Notes: generated by a model from the sequence alone, not told the origin. A stretch of DNA of 64,000 bases from an uncultured Maribacter sp. (GCA_947504045.1 CANNFY010000002.1:372001-436000), one strand, 5' to 3'; positions 21,185-32,517 are shown, counted from the first letter of the stretch. Program-made: numbers and translations.

Positions 21185-23146
21185 CTACTTATTGTAATTT
21201 TCTAAACCTTTTTTTAACCACAACTCATAAGTTTTGCTATCTGTACTTTGTATTGCAGTATTAAGAATGTGTAAATCTGGCGAAAGTAACACATAATAAG
21301 GCTGAGAGGCAATATTAAAATTTACATCCTGAAAAGTTCCCCATTTTTCTCCAATGGTTTCTATACTTTTTATTCGGCCAGAGTTATATTTAAATTTAAA
21401 TTGATTTTCTGCGGCTAATTCTTTTCTATCATCCACATATAAAGAAATAAGAACATAATCTTCTTTCAGAAAATTAAACACTCCAGGCTCACTCCATACG
21501 TTTTCCTCCATTTTTCTACAATTAACACAAGCCCACCCTGTAAAGTCCAGTAAAATAGGTTTATTTACTTTTTTAGCATGCAATAAACCTTCTTCAAAAT
21601 CTTTAAAACAATCGATTCCTAACGGACAATCACTTTCTTGCTCAAAAACACTATAAAATTCTGGTGGCGGAAAACCGCTTAATAATTTTAAATTAGTAAT
21701 CTTAAGTGTACCTAATACCAAATAAACTAAAAACGCAGCGCTTAGTACTCCTATTATCTTTCTTCCTTTTGACAATTTTTGTTTTAAACCATCATGCGGA
21801 AACCTAAATAAACCAAACAAATACAATGTTAATAACAAAGAAAGTATAATCCATATTCCTAAAAATATTTCGCGCTTTAAAATACCCCAATTACCCACTA
21901 AATCTGCATTAGATAAAAACTTAAGTGCTAAACCTAATTCTAAAAAGCCTAAAACAACTTTTACAGTAGTCATCCAACCGCCAGATTTAGGCAAAGAATT
22001 TAACCAAGCCGGAAACATTGCAAACAACATAAACGGCAAAGCAAGTGCTACACCAAAGCCAGTCATTCCTGCTGTTAAATTAGTTGCCATGTCGCCATCT
22101 GCTAGAGCCGTACTTCCTAACAAACCTCCTAAAATTGGTCCTGTACAAGAGAAAGACACTATAGCAAGAGTTACTGCCATAAAAAAGATTCCTATAAAAC
22201 CTCCTGTTTTTGTAGAAGCACTATCCATTTTGTTTGCCCAAGAACTTGGTAATGTTAACTCGTAATAACCAAAAAACGAAAACGCAAAAAACACAAATAC
22301 AATAAAGAAAGCTAGATTTAACCAAACATTGGTTGCTATAGTATTAAGTATTTGAGAGTCTACAGAGTCAAATAAATGAAATGGCAAGCTTAATAGAAAG
22401 TAAATTACAATAATAAAAAAACCATACAATAAAGCACTTGCAACCCCTTTTGATTTGTTTTGAGAATGTTTAGTAAAAAAAGATACCGTCAACGGAATCA
22501 TTGGAAAAACACAAGGAGTTAATAATGCTATTAATCCACCTAAAAATCCTAAACCAAAAATCATCCACAAGCTAGAAGATTCTGCGTCAACAACACTATC
22601 TTTTAAAATTTCTTTATTTTTTAAATTTAGCTTTAAAGCTTCTGACATAGCTATGCTATGTTCATCTAAACTTTCTTCTGTGTTTATTATAGTCTCTCCA
22701 TTTAAAGAAAAAGTAAAAGCTTCTTCTTTATTCATACACACTTCTTTACAAATTTGATAAAAGAGCTCTACATTTATTTGAGAGATTGAAGGGTTTAAAA
22801 TTTTAATTTTTTGGGTAAATACTGCTTTATCTTTAAAAAAGGTTTCCTCAACTTCAAAAATTTCGCTGTATTCGGTATAGGTTTTATTTTCAGTAGTTTC
22901 TCCTACCAAAACATAATCTTTATTCACATCTACAAAAGTAAACTCCGATTTTAAAGAACCTCCATCTGCAGTGTGTTGAGAATATATATGCCAGTCTTTT
23001 GCTAATGTTCCTGTAAAAACAAGAGAATATTCCGTTTCGTTTAACTTATGTATTTCTTGTTTCCAAATTACCGGATTTTCGTCGTCTTGCGATACCCCTG
23101 TAAAAGCTGTAAAAATGACTGCTAATAGTACTAATAAATACTTCAT
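21185..23146 (-). CDS. DsbD-like thiol:disulfide interchange protein (cytochrome c biogenesis TM domain + thioredoxin)
   Basis: 653 aa; N-terminal DsbD-alpha-like, TM LTPCVFPMIPLTVSFF, C-terminal DFTGWACVNCRKME. Confidence 0.88.
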   Translation of the reverse strand: MKYLLVLLAVIFTAFTGVSQDDENPVIWKQEIHKLNETEYSLVFTGTLAKDWHIYSQHTADGGSLKSEFTFVDVNKDYVLVGETTENKTYTEYSEIFEVEETFFKDKAVFTQKIKILNPSISQINVELFYQICKEVCMNKEEAFTFSLNGETIINTEESLDEHSIAMSEALKLNLKNKEILKDSVVDAESSSLWMIFGLGFLGGLIALLTPCVFPMIPLTVSFFTKHSQNKSKGVASALLYGFFIIVIYFLLSLPFHLFDSVDSQILNTIATNVWLNLAFFIVFVFFAFSFFGYYELTLPSSWANKMDSASTKTGGFIGIFFMAVTLAIVSFSCTGPILGGLLGSTALADGDMATNLTAGMTGFGVALALPFMLFAMFPAWLNSLPKSGGWMTTVKVVLGFLELGLALKFLSNADLVGNWGILKREIFLGIWIILSLLLTLYLFGLFRFPHDGLKQKLSKGRKIIGVLSAAFLVYLVLGTLKITNLKLLSGFPPPEFYSVFEQESDCPLGIDCFKDFEEGLLHAKKVNKPILLDFTGWACVNCRKMEENVWSEPGVFNFLKEDYVLISLYVDDRKELAAENQFKFKYNSGRIKSIETIGEKWGTFQDVNFNIASQPYYVLLSPDLHILNTAIQSTDSKTYELWLKKGLENYNK

Positions 23147-24450
23147 TCTTTTACTTCAAATTTTAAAATATGTTTTGTCTCTTCAGTAACTTTAAAACGA
23201 TTATCTGGTCTTTTTCCTACCACCCAAACAATTTTGTCGCCACTACAAAGCAACCATTGATTTTCTTTTGATAAAATATTAAATTTCTCGTCTTTAAAAT
23301 ACTTGGCTAACTTTTTCTTGCCTTGCATACCAAAGGGATAAAAATAGTCGCCTTTTTTCCATTTTCTTAACGTAAGAGGATATTTTATCTTTTCTTTATC
23401 TATATACAACGTTTTTAATAACGGTTTTTCTAAGGTATGTACTTCTGAAATTTGTATGTGTAACGGATTTGTTATAGTAACATCATCCTCTAACACCATG
23501 TAAATCTCTTTCTCTTCTTCTTTTATTGGCGATAATAGTAAATAATCTCTATCCTTTAGTAATCTATAGGTTTTAGAACGAATTTCTTTGCCCGACATTG
23601 CTGTAAGTAAATTGGTTACATTTTCCCACTCTGTAAAACCATAAGGCTTAAAAAAGCTATATAAATAACCTTCTAATGGATCCAATTGTTTTAATTTATC
23701 TATTTCTATTTTAATAGTTTCTCCTTCTACAAAAAATAGTTGACTCTTAATTTGTTCCACAGCTTTTTTGGCTATGGCAGAAGTTTGCCCTAAGTAATGC
23801 TGACTCTTTAAAAAATTATCTAAAAAAGAAGGGTGTAATTGCTTTAACAACGGCACTATTTTATGCCTTATATTATTTCGCAAATACTTTGTTTCTGCAT
23901 TACTTTTATCTTCTCTCCACTCTAATTTATTTTCTTGCGCAAAATTTAAAATTTGTTTTCTCGAAAATTGCAGCAAAGGCCTTTTTAAAGTATTTGTATT
24001 ATAAGGCATTCCCTTTAACCCTTCAATACCACTACCTCTAGAAAGGTTAATTAGAAAAGTTTCTAAATCATCATCGGCATGGTGTGCTGTAACCAAATAC
24101 CGAATAGTATTTTCTGATTGTATTTTGGCAAACCAAGCATACCTAAGTTCACGTGCAGATATTTGAATAGATACTTTATTTAACTTAGAATAAGCATCTG
24201 TTTTAAAATTAGTTACATGTACTTTTTTTGATAGATATTTTCCTAGCTTATTTACAAATATAGCATCTGCATCACTTTCTTCTCCTCGTAATTCAAAATT
24301 ACAATGCGCTAAATCAAAATCTAGATTAGCCTTGGCACATAAATGCGCCAAAACAACACTATCTACTCCTCCACTACAAGCTAAAAGAAATTTAGATGTT
24401 TTTAAATCTGGAAACGATTTTTCTATATGAGTATTAAAAAGTTCTTGCAC
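23143..24450 (-). CDS. tilS: tRNA(Ile)-lysidine synthetase
   Basis: 435 aa; LLACSGGVDSVVLAHL, TAHHADDDLETFLINLSRGSGIEGL. Confidence 0.93.
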   Translation of the reverse strand: MQELFNTHIEKSFPDLKTSKFLLACSGGVDSVVLAHLCAKANLDFDLAHCNFELRGEESDADAIFVNKLGKYLSKKVHVTNFKTDAYSKLNKVSIQISARELRYAWFAKIQSENTIRYLVTAHHADDDLETFLINLSRGSGIEGLKGMPYNTNTLKRPLLQFSRKQILNFAQENKLEWREDKSNAETKYLRNNIRHKIVPLLKQLHPSFLDNFLKSQHYLGQTSAIAKKAVEQIKSQLFFVEGETIKIEIDKLKQLDPLEGYLYSFFKPYGFTEWENVTNLLTAMSGKEIRSKTYRLLKDRDYLLLSPIKEEEKEIYMVLEDDVTITNPLHIQISEVHTLEKPLLKTLYIDKEKIKYPLTLRKWKKGDYFYPFGMQGKKKLAKYFKDEKFNILSKENQWLLCSGDKIVWVVGKRPDNRFKVTEETKHILKFEVKE

Positions 24451-24488
24451 AATACAAAGGTAGTAAAGTCTTTTTGCCTAACAACAGT

Positions 24489-25787
24489 TTAAGTGTTTTC
24501 TAACACTTGCTTCATTGCCTTAGCCTTTATAAGACATTCTTCATATTCTTTTTCTGGGCTCGCCTTAGCAGTTATAGCACTACCTACCGCATAGGAAACA
24601 TACTCTTGTGTTGCATTATACAGAATACTTCTAATAACTACATTAAAATCAAAATTTTGTTCTGGTGTAATGTAGCCTACTGCCCCACTATAAACCCCTC
24701 TTTTAAAAGATTCTAACTCTTCTATTATTTCCATAGCAGATAACTTTGGAGCTCCTGTCATACTGCCCATTGGAAAAGTTTCTTTTAATACCTCTACAAT
24801 ATTTTTTTTATCAGGAATTGTAGCTGTAATAGTAGATACCATTTGATGCACTTGTTGATAGGAATACACCTTGCAAAGCTCTTTAACCTTTACAGTGCCT
24901 TTAATTGCACTTTTAGATAAATCGTTTCTAACTAAATCAACAATCATAATATTTTCTGCTCTCTCTTTTTTATCTAAAGACAGATTGCGCTTTAAACTAT
25001 CGTCCTCCTCCTTGTTTGTAGAGCGTTTTGCAGTACCTTTTATTGGTTGAGAAATAAGAACATTACCTTCTTTTTTTAAATAGCGCTCAGGAGATGCAGA
25101 TAAAATATATTTATCTTGTATTTTTAAATACGTTGCAAATGGCGCTTTAGAAATTTTATTTAATTTTTTAAAAACACTCAAAGGTTCTATGGTGGTTTTT
25201 TCCGCATAAAACTCTTGACAAAAATTAGCTTCATATATATCCCCTCTTTGTATATATTGAAGCATTTTAGTTACTTTTTTAAAATACTCATCTTTAAAAA
25301 TTCGTAACTTAATTTTTATTTTCTTGGGGTTCTCTTTTATCGCATTAATTACTTCTAATGAAGTTATAGATTTATAGTCTTCCTCTATTTCATCATCCAC
25401 CATATTCAGGTAAATAAACTCTGCTGTATTACCTGTTATTTTAATAATTTTTTTAGGCTGATAAAAATAAAGTTCAGGAAAATGCAATCCGTCCGAATTT
25501 TTTGAAGACAAACGTTCTACATCATTCTTTAAATCGTATGACAAATAACCAAACAACCAATCATTTGTTGTTCTTTGGTATTCCTCAAAGTCTTTAAATG
25601 CATTTTCAGCATCTGTTACAAATGCAGTTAAACCATCTACTGCTAGTAAAGCATCAAAAGAATTGTATTTAGAATTATGGTTATTATCATCTAACCAAGT
25701 AACCTCATTAAACTGCTGCGCCCATTGCAAAGCTGCTTTTTTAAAATGGACTATGTCAGGAATAGCATATGCTATAGTTTTCCTCAA
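24489..25787 (-). CDS. pabB: Aminodeoxychorismate synthase component I / anthranilate synthase I family
   Basis: 432 aa; QRGDIYEANFCQEFYAE, SPERYL, QPIKGTAKR, GSMTGAPK. Confidence 0.85.
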   Translation of the reverse strand: MRKTIAYAIPDIVHFKKAALQWAQQFNEVTWLDDNNHNSKYNSFDALLAVDGLTAFVTDAENAFKDFEEYQRTTNDWLFGYLSYDLKNDVERLSSKNSDGLHFPELYFYQPKKIIKITGNTAEFIYLNMVDDEIEEDYKSITSLEVINAIKENPKKIKIKLRIFKDEYFKKVTKMLQYIQRGDIYEANFCQEFYAEKTTIEPLSVFKKLNKISKAPFATYLKIQDKYILSASPERYLKKEGNVLISQPIKGTAKRSTNKEEDDSLKRNLSLDKKERAENIMIVDLVRNDLSKSAIKGTVKVKELCKVYSYQQVHQMVSTITATIPDKKNIVEVLKETFPMGSMTGAPKLSAMEIIEELESFKRGVYSGAVGYITPEQNFDFNVVIRSILYNATQEYVSYAVGSAITAKASPEKEYEECLIKAKAMKQVLENT

Positions 25788-25790
25788 ATT

Positions 25791-26327
25791 CTAAACTATT
25801 TTACTTAAAAAAAGATTTAAAGCATCTTGGTGTTCTTTTGCTAAGTTAGCATCAGAAATACCTTTTTCAGCATCAAAATTAGAATTAAACTCTGGCAAAG
25901 AAAAAGTTGCAATTACCTCTGCTCCCATTCTTGGCAAAATACCTTCTATTTTTTGTAGCGCTCCTATTCCTCCTCTTTTTCCTGGAGAAGTAGACATTAA
26001 CAAAACCTTTTTTCCTGCAAAAAAACTACGCTCAAGCCTAGAAAGCCAATCTAAAACATTTTTAAAATATGCAGAAGGCGCACCATTATGCTCATTTACA
26101 GCAATTATTACTCCGTCAGATTTTTGAATATCCTTCATAAATTCTGATAAAGAATTAGAAAAACCATTCTCCCTTTCATAATCCTCGCTATACATGGGAA
26201 AAGGATAATTTGCCAAATTAAGTAGCTGAATCGAATGCTCTTTTGCTAAAGCAGCAGTATATTTTACAAGTTTAAAATTAATTGAAGTTGAAGAATTACT
26301 ACCTGCAAAAGCTAATATTGCTGCCAT
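25791..26327 (-). CDS. NADPH-dependent FMN reductase family
   Basis: 178 aa; AFAGSNSSTSINFKLV, VNEHNGAPSAYFKNVLDWLSR. Confidence 0.85.
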   Translation of the reverse strand: MAAILAFAGSNSSTSINFKLVKYTAALAKEHSIQLLNLANYPFPMYSEDYERENGFSNSLSEFMKDIQKSDGVIIAVNEHNGAPSAYFKNVLDWLSRLERSFFAGKKVLLMSTSPGKRGGIGALQKIEGILPRMGAEVIATFSLPEFNSNFDAEKGISDANLAKEHQDALNLFLSKIV

Positions 26328-26395
26328 ATTTTTGATTTAAAAAGGTTTATTTAACGAAAATAAAATAAATACGCTTTAATTGCGACTTTTTTATA

Positions 26396-26403
26396 TAATT
26401 TTG
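26396..26403 (+). promoter_or_regulatory. Candidate Bacteroidota -7 element (TAnnTTTG)
   Basis: TAATTTTG 56 nt upstream of the 26459 ATG. Confidence 0.35.
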
Positions 26404-26458
26404 CAGCAATAAAAAACCTAAACATTTGTTATTCAAATAAATAACTTAAATAAAGGTT

Positions 26459-27643
26459 ATGAACAAAAGCAAAAAACGCCTTTATTTTATTGATGCAATG
26501 AGAGCCTGGGCTATTCTTATGATGCTACAAGGGCATTTTATTGATGGCTTACTAGACCCTGTATTTAGAGACGATTCTAATATTTTTTATGCTGTTTGGA
26601 AGTATTTTAGAGGTATAACGGCCCCTGTTTTCTTTACCGTTTCTGGTTTTATATTTACTTTTCTTTTAATTAAAAACCCAATAAAAGGATATAATAATCC
26701 AAGAGTTAAAAAAGGAATTATTAGAGGTTTACAATTAATTGGCTTTGGGTATTTATTACGATTAAATTTATTAGGGTTATTGTTTGGCGAAATTTATGAA
26801 GCATTTTATTTAATTGATGTTTTACATTGCATAGGACTGTCTTTGCTTGGTATTATTACCATTTACTTACTTAGCTGCAAACAAAAATCTTACGTATTTC
26901 CTATTATTTTAGGTGGCATTGCTACAGGTCTTTTTATTTTAGAACCACTTTACGCAGATGCTAGCTTTGGCTTTTTACCAAAAGCATTAGCTAATTATTT
27001 TACAAAAAATAACGGTTCTGTATTTACCATAATACCATGGTTTGGATATACTGCTTTTGGCGGTTTAATAGCTGTTTTATTTAACGCTTATAGAGAAAAA
27101 AATAAATTTTACTCCATAACCATACCAGCTAGCCTTGTTCTTGGTCTTGCATTAATATTCTTTTCGTCAGATGTTTTTATGTGGCTTTCTAACGTTACAG
27201 GCATATATTTATTTGAAGCAATACAAAACAACAATTATCTTTTTATCCGTTTTGGAGACGTTCTTGTTCTTTTTGCAATTTTTATGACATTAAGAAAACT
27301 TCTAACAAATAAAACAATTATTACACTAGGGCAAAGCACACTATCTATATATATTATTCATTTTATAATTTTATACGGTAGTTTTACAGGCGTAGGACTT
27401 TATCGTTTTTTAAGCCACTCCTTACCTCCTTTCATAGCTATTCTTGGAGCCATTCTTTTTATATTAGCTTGTACATCACTTGCATTACAATATGAAAAAC
27501 AAAAAAATATTTACAAAGAAAAAGTGAACACCATATTCATAAGCAGTTTAAAAAAAATGGAACCGAATATTCTTTTTACAATAAAACAATTACGTTCTTT
27601 TACTTTTAAACTTCTACGTAAATTAGGTTTGGTTAAAAATTAA
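26459..27643 (+). CDS. DUF1624/heparan-alpha-glucosaminide N-acetyltransferase-like membrane acyltransferase
   Basis: 394 aa; RLYFIDAMRAWAILMMLQGHFID, about 10 TM segments. Confidence 0.65.
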   Translation: MNKSKKRLYFIDAMRAWAILMMLQGHFIDGLLDPVFRDDSNIFYAVWKYFRGITAPVFFTVSGFIFTFLLIKNPIKGYNNPRVKKGIIRGLQLIGFGYLLRLNLLGLLFGEIYEAFYLIDVLHCIGLSLLGIITIYLLSCKQKSYVFPIILGGIATGLFILEPLYADASFGFLPKALANYFTKNNGSVFTIIPWFGYTAFGGLIAVLFNAYREKNKFYSITIPASLVLGLALIFFSSDVFMWLSNVTGIYLFEAIQNNNYLFIRFGDVLVLFAIFMTLRKLLTNKTIITLGQSTLSIYIIHFIILYGSFTGVGLYRFLSHSLPPFIAILGAILFILACTSLALQYEKQKNIYKEKVNTIFISSLKKMEPNILFTIKQLRSFTFKLLRKLGLVKN

Positions 27644-27682
27644 AACTTTAAATTATAAAAACTTGACACTGCTTTTACTGCA

Positions 27683-28693
27683 TTAAGAATTTTCATTAAT
27701 TACTCGTATTTCCTCCGCAGTAAAGTCTAAATTATCTAACGCTTTTACATTTTCCCTTAACTGGTTAGAAGAACTTGCTCCTATTAAAACAGATGTAATA
27801 GTTGGTCTATTTAATAACCAAGCTATTGCCATTTGCGATAGTTTTTGACCTCGTTTTTCTGCCAAAGCAGCTAAATTTTTAATTTTTAATAAATTATCCT
27901 CTACTTGTTCTCTTTCTAAATATGTAAAATTCTTAGCCGCCCTAGAATCGTTCGGAATTCCGTTTATATACCTATTGGTTAGCATACCTTGTGCTAAAGG
28001 CGAAAAAGCTATACACCCTACATTAACATCTTCTAAAGTATCTAATAATCCACCTTCTACCCAGCGATCAAAAATAGAATATCTGGCTTGGTGTAGAATA
28101 AAAGGAACTCGCAACTCTTTTAAAAGCGTAGCTGCTTCTGCAGTTTCTTTAGGCCCGTAATTAGATATACCTACATAAAGCGCTTTTCCTTGTCTTACAA
28201 TATCTGCTAAGGCAACCATTGTCTCTTCTAAGGGAGTATCTGGATCAGGCCTGTGATGGTAAAAAATATCTACATAATCTAAGCCCATACGTTTTAAACT
28301 TTGATCTATACTAGCAATTAAGTATTTTCTAGAACCTAAATTACCGTATGGACCAGGCCACATATCAAATCCAGCTTTAGTTGCTATAAAAAGTTCATCT
28401 CTATAAGGCTTAAAATCTTTTTTAAACAACAACCCAAAATTCTCTTCTGCAGAACCATACGGAGGACCATAATTATTTGCCAAATCAAAATGCGTAATAC
28501 CTAAATCAAAAGCTGTTCTAAGAATTTCTCTTGCATTATGCTGGTTATCTACAAAACCAAAGTTATGCCACAAACCTAATGCTATTGCCGGAAGCAAAAC
28601 CCCACTTTTACCGCAACGATTATACTGCATGGTATTATACCGATTAGCATTAGCTACGTATTTTTCTGTTCCAGATTTGTCATTTATATTCAT
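27683..28693 (-). CDS. Aldo/keto reductase (L-glyceraldehyde 3-phosphate reductase-like)
   Basis: 336 aa; MQYNRCGKSGVLLPAIALGLWHNFG, HFDLANNYGPPYGSAEENFG. Confidence 0.88.
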   Translation of the reverse strand: MNINDKSGTEKYVANANRYNTMQYNRCGKSGVLLPAIALGLWHNFGFVDNQHNAREILRTAFDLGITHFDLANNYGPPYGSAEENFGLLFKKDFKPYRDELFIATKAGFDMWPGPYGNLGSRKYLIASIDQSLKRMGLDYVDIFYHHRPDPDTPLEETMVALADIVRQGKALYVGISNYGPKETAEAATLLKELRVPFILHQARYSIFDRWVEGGLLDTLEDVNVGCIAFSPLAQGMLTNRYINGIPNDSRAAKNFTYLEREQVEDNLLKIKNLAALAEKRGQKLSQMAIAWLLNRPTITSVLIGASSSNQLRENVKALDNLDFTAEEIRVINENS

Positions 28694-28869
28694 ATTACAA
28701 CTTTACATATATTTAGTGCATAGTATGTACTAAACTCTAAAATTACACAGAAAAAAGTAAATTACAATCTTAGCTTTTTATTATTTGGATTAAATTCAAA
28801 TTAAGCAGTATACACGCTATATAAATTAGTTTCTTTTATTTTTAGCTTTTTCAAATCAAAAACTGCACT

Positions 28870-29100
28870 ATGAGTGATAAAAAATTTACACCAGTAAAAA
28901 CAATATTAGAAAAAGATAAAAAATATGCTTGGTGTAGTTGCGGACATTCTGCAACCAATGTTTTCTGTGATGGGTCTCATAAAAAACATGAAAAATCTGG
29001 GGCTCTAGTATTTACTACAGAAGAAGAAAAAATTGCAAAAATATGCACCTGCAAGCTTACTAGTAATCCTCCTTATTGTGATGGTAGTCATACTAACTAA
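28870..29100 (+). CDS. CDGSH iron-sulfur domain protein
   Basis: 76 aa; two CxCx..CDGSH motifs (CSCGHSATNVFCDGSHKKH, CTCKLTSNPPYCDGSH). Confidence 0.9.
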   Translation: MSDKKFTPVKTILEKDKKYAWCSCGHSATNVFCDGSHKKHEKSGALVFTTEEEKIAKICTCKLTSNPPYCDGSHTN

Positions 29101-29103
29101 AAT

Positions 29104-29135
29104 AAAAATCCCATCTTTTTAAGATGGGATTTTTT
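29104..29135. terminator. Bidirectional terminator between CDGSH gene and lpd
   Basis: aaaaatcccatctt ttt aagatgggattttt. Confidence 0.75.
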
Positions 29136-29154
29136 ATATAACATAAAGTTTATT

Positions 29155-30561
29155 TTAAATATGTAATGCTCGGTCCTCTGTAGCTGCTAATGCTGCTTCT
29201 TTTACAGCTTCGGCATATGTTGGGTGTGCATGACTCATTCTAGAAATATCTTCTGCAGAAGCACGGAATTCCATTGCCGTAACTCCTTCTGCAATTAAAT
29301 CTGCAACACGAGCTCCAATCATATGTACTCCTAAAACTTCATCTGTTTTCTTATCTGCTAGAATTTTTACAAAACCATCAATATCGCCACTAGCTCTAGA
29401 ACGACCTAAAGCACGCATTGGAAACTGACCAGACTTGTATTCTATTCCGCTTTCTTTTAACTGCTCTTCTGTTTTACCAACAGCTGCAACTTCTGGCCAT
29501 GTATATACTACACCAGGTATTAGGTTATAATCTATGTGCGGCTTTTGTCCTGCTAAAATTTCAGCAACCAAAGTACCTTCTTCTTCCGCTTTATGTGCTA
29601 ACATAGCACCTTTAATAACGTCACCAATAGCATAAATATTAGACACATTAGTTTGTAAATGGTCATTTACTGCTATTCTACCTCTTTCTTCCATTTTAAC
29701 TCCTGCAGCCTCTAAGTTTAGTCCGTCTGTATATGCATGACGCCCAACAGCAACTAAACAATAATCTCCTGTGAAAGTTATTTCTTCTCCTTTTTTATTA
29801 TCTGCTTTAACTACAACTTCATCTCCTTTACGTTCTACAGATTTAACTTTATGAGATAACGCAAATTTTACTTTTTGTTTCTTAAGAACTTTTGTTAACT
29901 CTTTAGACAAAGCACCATCCATACCCGGAATAATACGATCCATATATTCTATAACCGTTACTTCTGCTCCTAACCTTTTGTATACTTGCCCTAGTTCTAG
30001 TCCTATTACACCACCACCAATTACTAACATATGCTTTGGCACTTCTTTTAATTCTAGCGCTTCGGTAGATGTAATTATTCTTTCTTTATCTAATTTTATA
30101 AATGGTAAAGTAGATGGCTTAGATCCTGTTGCTATAATTGTATTTTTAGCTTCAATCACTTCTGCCTTACCGTCTTTTTTAGTAATTGTAATGTTTGTAG
30201 CATCTTTAAAACTACCAACACCTTCAAAAACATCAATTTTATTTTTATCCATTAAAAAATTGATTCCCTTAGTAGTTTGATCTACAACAGACTGTTTACG
30301 ACCAATCATTTTTTCTAAGTTTATCTTTATTTCTCCAGGAACCTCAATACCATGTTCTTCAAAATGTTTTACCGCATCTATGTAATGGTGCGAAGAATCT
30401 AATAATGCTTTAGAAGGAATACATCCTACATTTAAACAAGTACCACCAAGTGTACTGTATTTTTCAATAATTGCTGTTTTCATTCCTAATTGTGCACAGC
30501 GTATTGCTGCTACATATCCTCCAGGGCCTGAACCGATAACGGCTACATCATATGAACTCAT
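29155..30561 (-). CDS. lpd: Dihydrolipoyl dehydrogenase
   Basis: 468 aa; GGTCLNVGCIPSKALL, AHAHPTYAEA-type C-terminus. Confidence 0.95.
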   Translation of the reverse strand: MSSYDVAVIGSGPGGYVAAIRCAQLGMKTAIIEKYSTLGGTCLNVGCIPSKALLDSSHHYIDAVKHFEEHGIEVPGEIKINLEKMIGRKQSVVDQTTKGINFLMDKNKIDVFEGVGSFKDATNITITKKDGKAEVIEAKNTIIATGSKPSTLPFIKLDKERIITSTEALELKEVPKHMLVIGGGVIGLELGQVYKRLGAEVTVIEYMDRIIPGMDGALSKELTKVLKKQKVKFALSHKVKSVERKGDEVVVKADNKKGEEITFTGDYCLVAVGRHAYTDGLNLEAAGVKMEERGRIAVNDHLQTNVSNIYAIGDVIKGAMLAHKAEEEGTLVAEILAGQKPHIDYNLIPGVVYTWPEVAAVGKTEEQLKESGIEYKSGQFPMRALGRSRASGDIDGFVKILADKKTDEVLGVHMIGARVADLIAEGVTAMEFRASAEDISRMSHAHPTYAEAVKEAALAATEDRALHI

Positions 30562-30892
30562 AAAATTGTAATGTTTTTTTGTTACACAAAATTAGTGTTA
30601 TTTTCTGATTTTTAAGTATGTATTAGTGTTGTATGCTTAACTTCATTACTAATAAATGTGCTAAGGGTACTATTTATATATTTAATTTACACATTTAAGA
30701 AACGTTACTCTTATTTTTTTCTTATCTAAAGTTGCTAAATATTTTTTTCTCAAAATTGGATTATATTTTTAATAAACACGTAGAATCTACTATAGTAATA
30801 TGTGAAAAATTAAATTTAAAAGCTTAAACAATTAGCAGTTTGGAGAACTCTATTCAAAATCGTAATATTACAAGCAAATCAAAAAAAGTTAC

Positions 30893-32359
30893 ATGCATAA
30901 CAATAGTCTAAACCCAAATGGTCCTGAAAATGAAAATATTGTTGAAAATAAAGAGCTAAACATTTGGGAGGCATTAATACCTGTTATTTTACTAATGGGC
31001 ATGCTTGCTTATAATATTTTTTATGCTGATGGCGAATGGTTTGGAGAATATTCTAATCAAATAATTTTACTTATTGGCGGCGTTTTTGCTGCTATTGTAG
31101 GCTTTTTTAATAAAGTTACCTTAAAAACAATGGGGCAAGAAATACTTGAAAACTTAAAAAGTGTTCTTCTACCTATTATGATACTTTTTTTAGTTGGTGC
31201 TCTATCTGGCTCTTGGTTAGTTAGTGGTATTATACCTGCTATGGTCTATTATGGTTTAAAAGTTCTGAGTCCTGAAATATTTTTACCAGCAACGGTATTA
31301 ATTTCTGCAATAATATCTATAGCAACAGGAAGTTCATGGACAACTTCTGCTACAGTTGGTATTGCACTAATTGGAATAGGAACAGCATTAGGCATCTACC
31401 CTGGTATGATTGCCGGAGCAGTGCTTTCTGGAGCTTATTTTGGAGATAAAATGTCTCCACTAAGCGACACCACAAATTTAGCTCCTGCAATGGCTGGAAC
31501 CGATTTATTTACACATATAAAATATATGAGTTTAACCACTATACCCACCATTGTTATTACTCTTCTTATTTTTATTATTCTAAATTTAAATATAGATATT
31601 GCAGGTAGTACAGATGTTTCTCATTTATTAAATACCATAGAAAAAACATTTAACATAACCCCGTACTTATTTATAGTACCAGGTATTGTTGTAGGCTTAA
31701 TACTTTTAAAAACAAAACCTTTAATTGCCCTTGGCACTGGTATAGCTTTAGCTGGCGGATGCGCAATCTTTTTTCAAACAGAAATACTAAGCAGTTTATC
31801 CGAATCTAACCTTACTGCAGTTTTTAATTCTATATTATCAGATACCTCAATAGTTACCGATAATGAAAAGTTAAACGATTTATTTACTGCTGGCGGAATG
31901 AAAGGTATGCTCTGGACTATCTATCTTATCTGTTGCGCAATGATATTTGGAGGTATAATGGATGGCATTGGCGCTCTTGCAAAAATTACAAAAGCTTTAC
32001 TAACCATTGCATCAAGTACTTTTGGCCTTTTTGCAAGTACCGTTTTAAGCTGTTTAGGTTTAAACGCCATAGCAAGCGATCAATACTTAGCACTTGTAAT
32101 TCCTGGTAAAATGTTTAAAAAAGCATATGAAGACAAAGGCTTAGCCCCTGAAAATCTAAGTAGAACTTTAGAAGATTCTGGTACTGTTACTTCTGCATTA
32201 ATACCTTGGAATACATGTGGCGCTTACCATAGCGGCGTTTTAAATGTTGGTGTTGGAGAATATTTTATTTACGCTACCTTTAATTGGTTAAGTCCGTTTA
32301 CTACTTTATTATTTGCTGCATTACATATTAAAATCAGAAAAATTATTTCAACAAAATAA
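30893..32359 (+). CDS. nhaC: Na+/H+ antiporter NhaC family
   Basis: 488 aa; multi-TM; GAVLSGAYFGDKMSPLSDTTNLA. Confidence 0.88.
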   Translation: MHNNSLNPNGPENENIVENKELNIWEALIPVILLMGMLAYNIFYADGEWFGEYSNQIILLIGGVFAAIVGFFNKVTLKTMGQEILENLKSVLLPIMILFLVGALSGSWLVSGIIPAMVYYGLKVLSPEIFLPATVLISAIISIATGSSWTTSATVGIALIGIGTALGIYPGMIAGAVLSGAYFGDKMSPLSDTTNLAPAMAGTDLFTHIKYMSLTTIPTIVITLLIFIILNLNIDIAGSTDVSHLLNTIEKTFNITPYLFIVPGIVVGLILLKTKPLIALGTGIALAGGCAIFFQTEILSSLSESNLTAVFNSILSDTSIVTDNEKLNDLFTAGGMKGMLWTIYLICCAMIFGGIMDGIGALAKITKALLTIASSTFGLFASTVLSCLGLNAIASDQYLALVIPGKMFKKAYEDKGLAPENLSRTLEDSGTVTSALIPWNTCGAYHSGVLNVGVGEYFIYATFNWLSPFTTLLFAALHIKIRKIISTK

Positions 32360-32475
32360 CAGCATTACACATACGTAAAACACTAATTATCAACCCAATA
32401 AATTTAGCATTAATTTTTTCTATATCTCTATTGTTTTTTTTAATAGCAGATACTTTTATATAACAACCTATACCC

Positions 32476-32483
32476 TAAATTTG
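32476..32483 (+). promoter_or_regulatory. Candidate Bacteroidota -7 element (TAnnTTTG) for the peroxiredoxin operon
   Basis: TAAATTTG 35 nt upstream of ATG. Confidence 0.45.
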
Positions 32484-32517
32484 CGTTTTAATTAAAACTA
32501 TTTAAAATTAAAACACT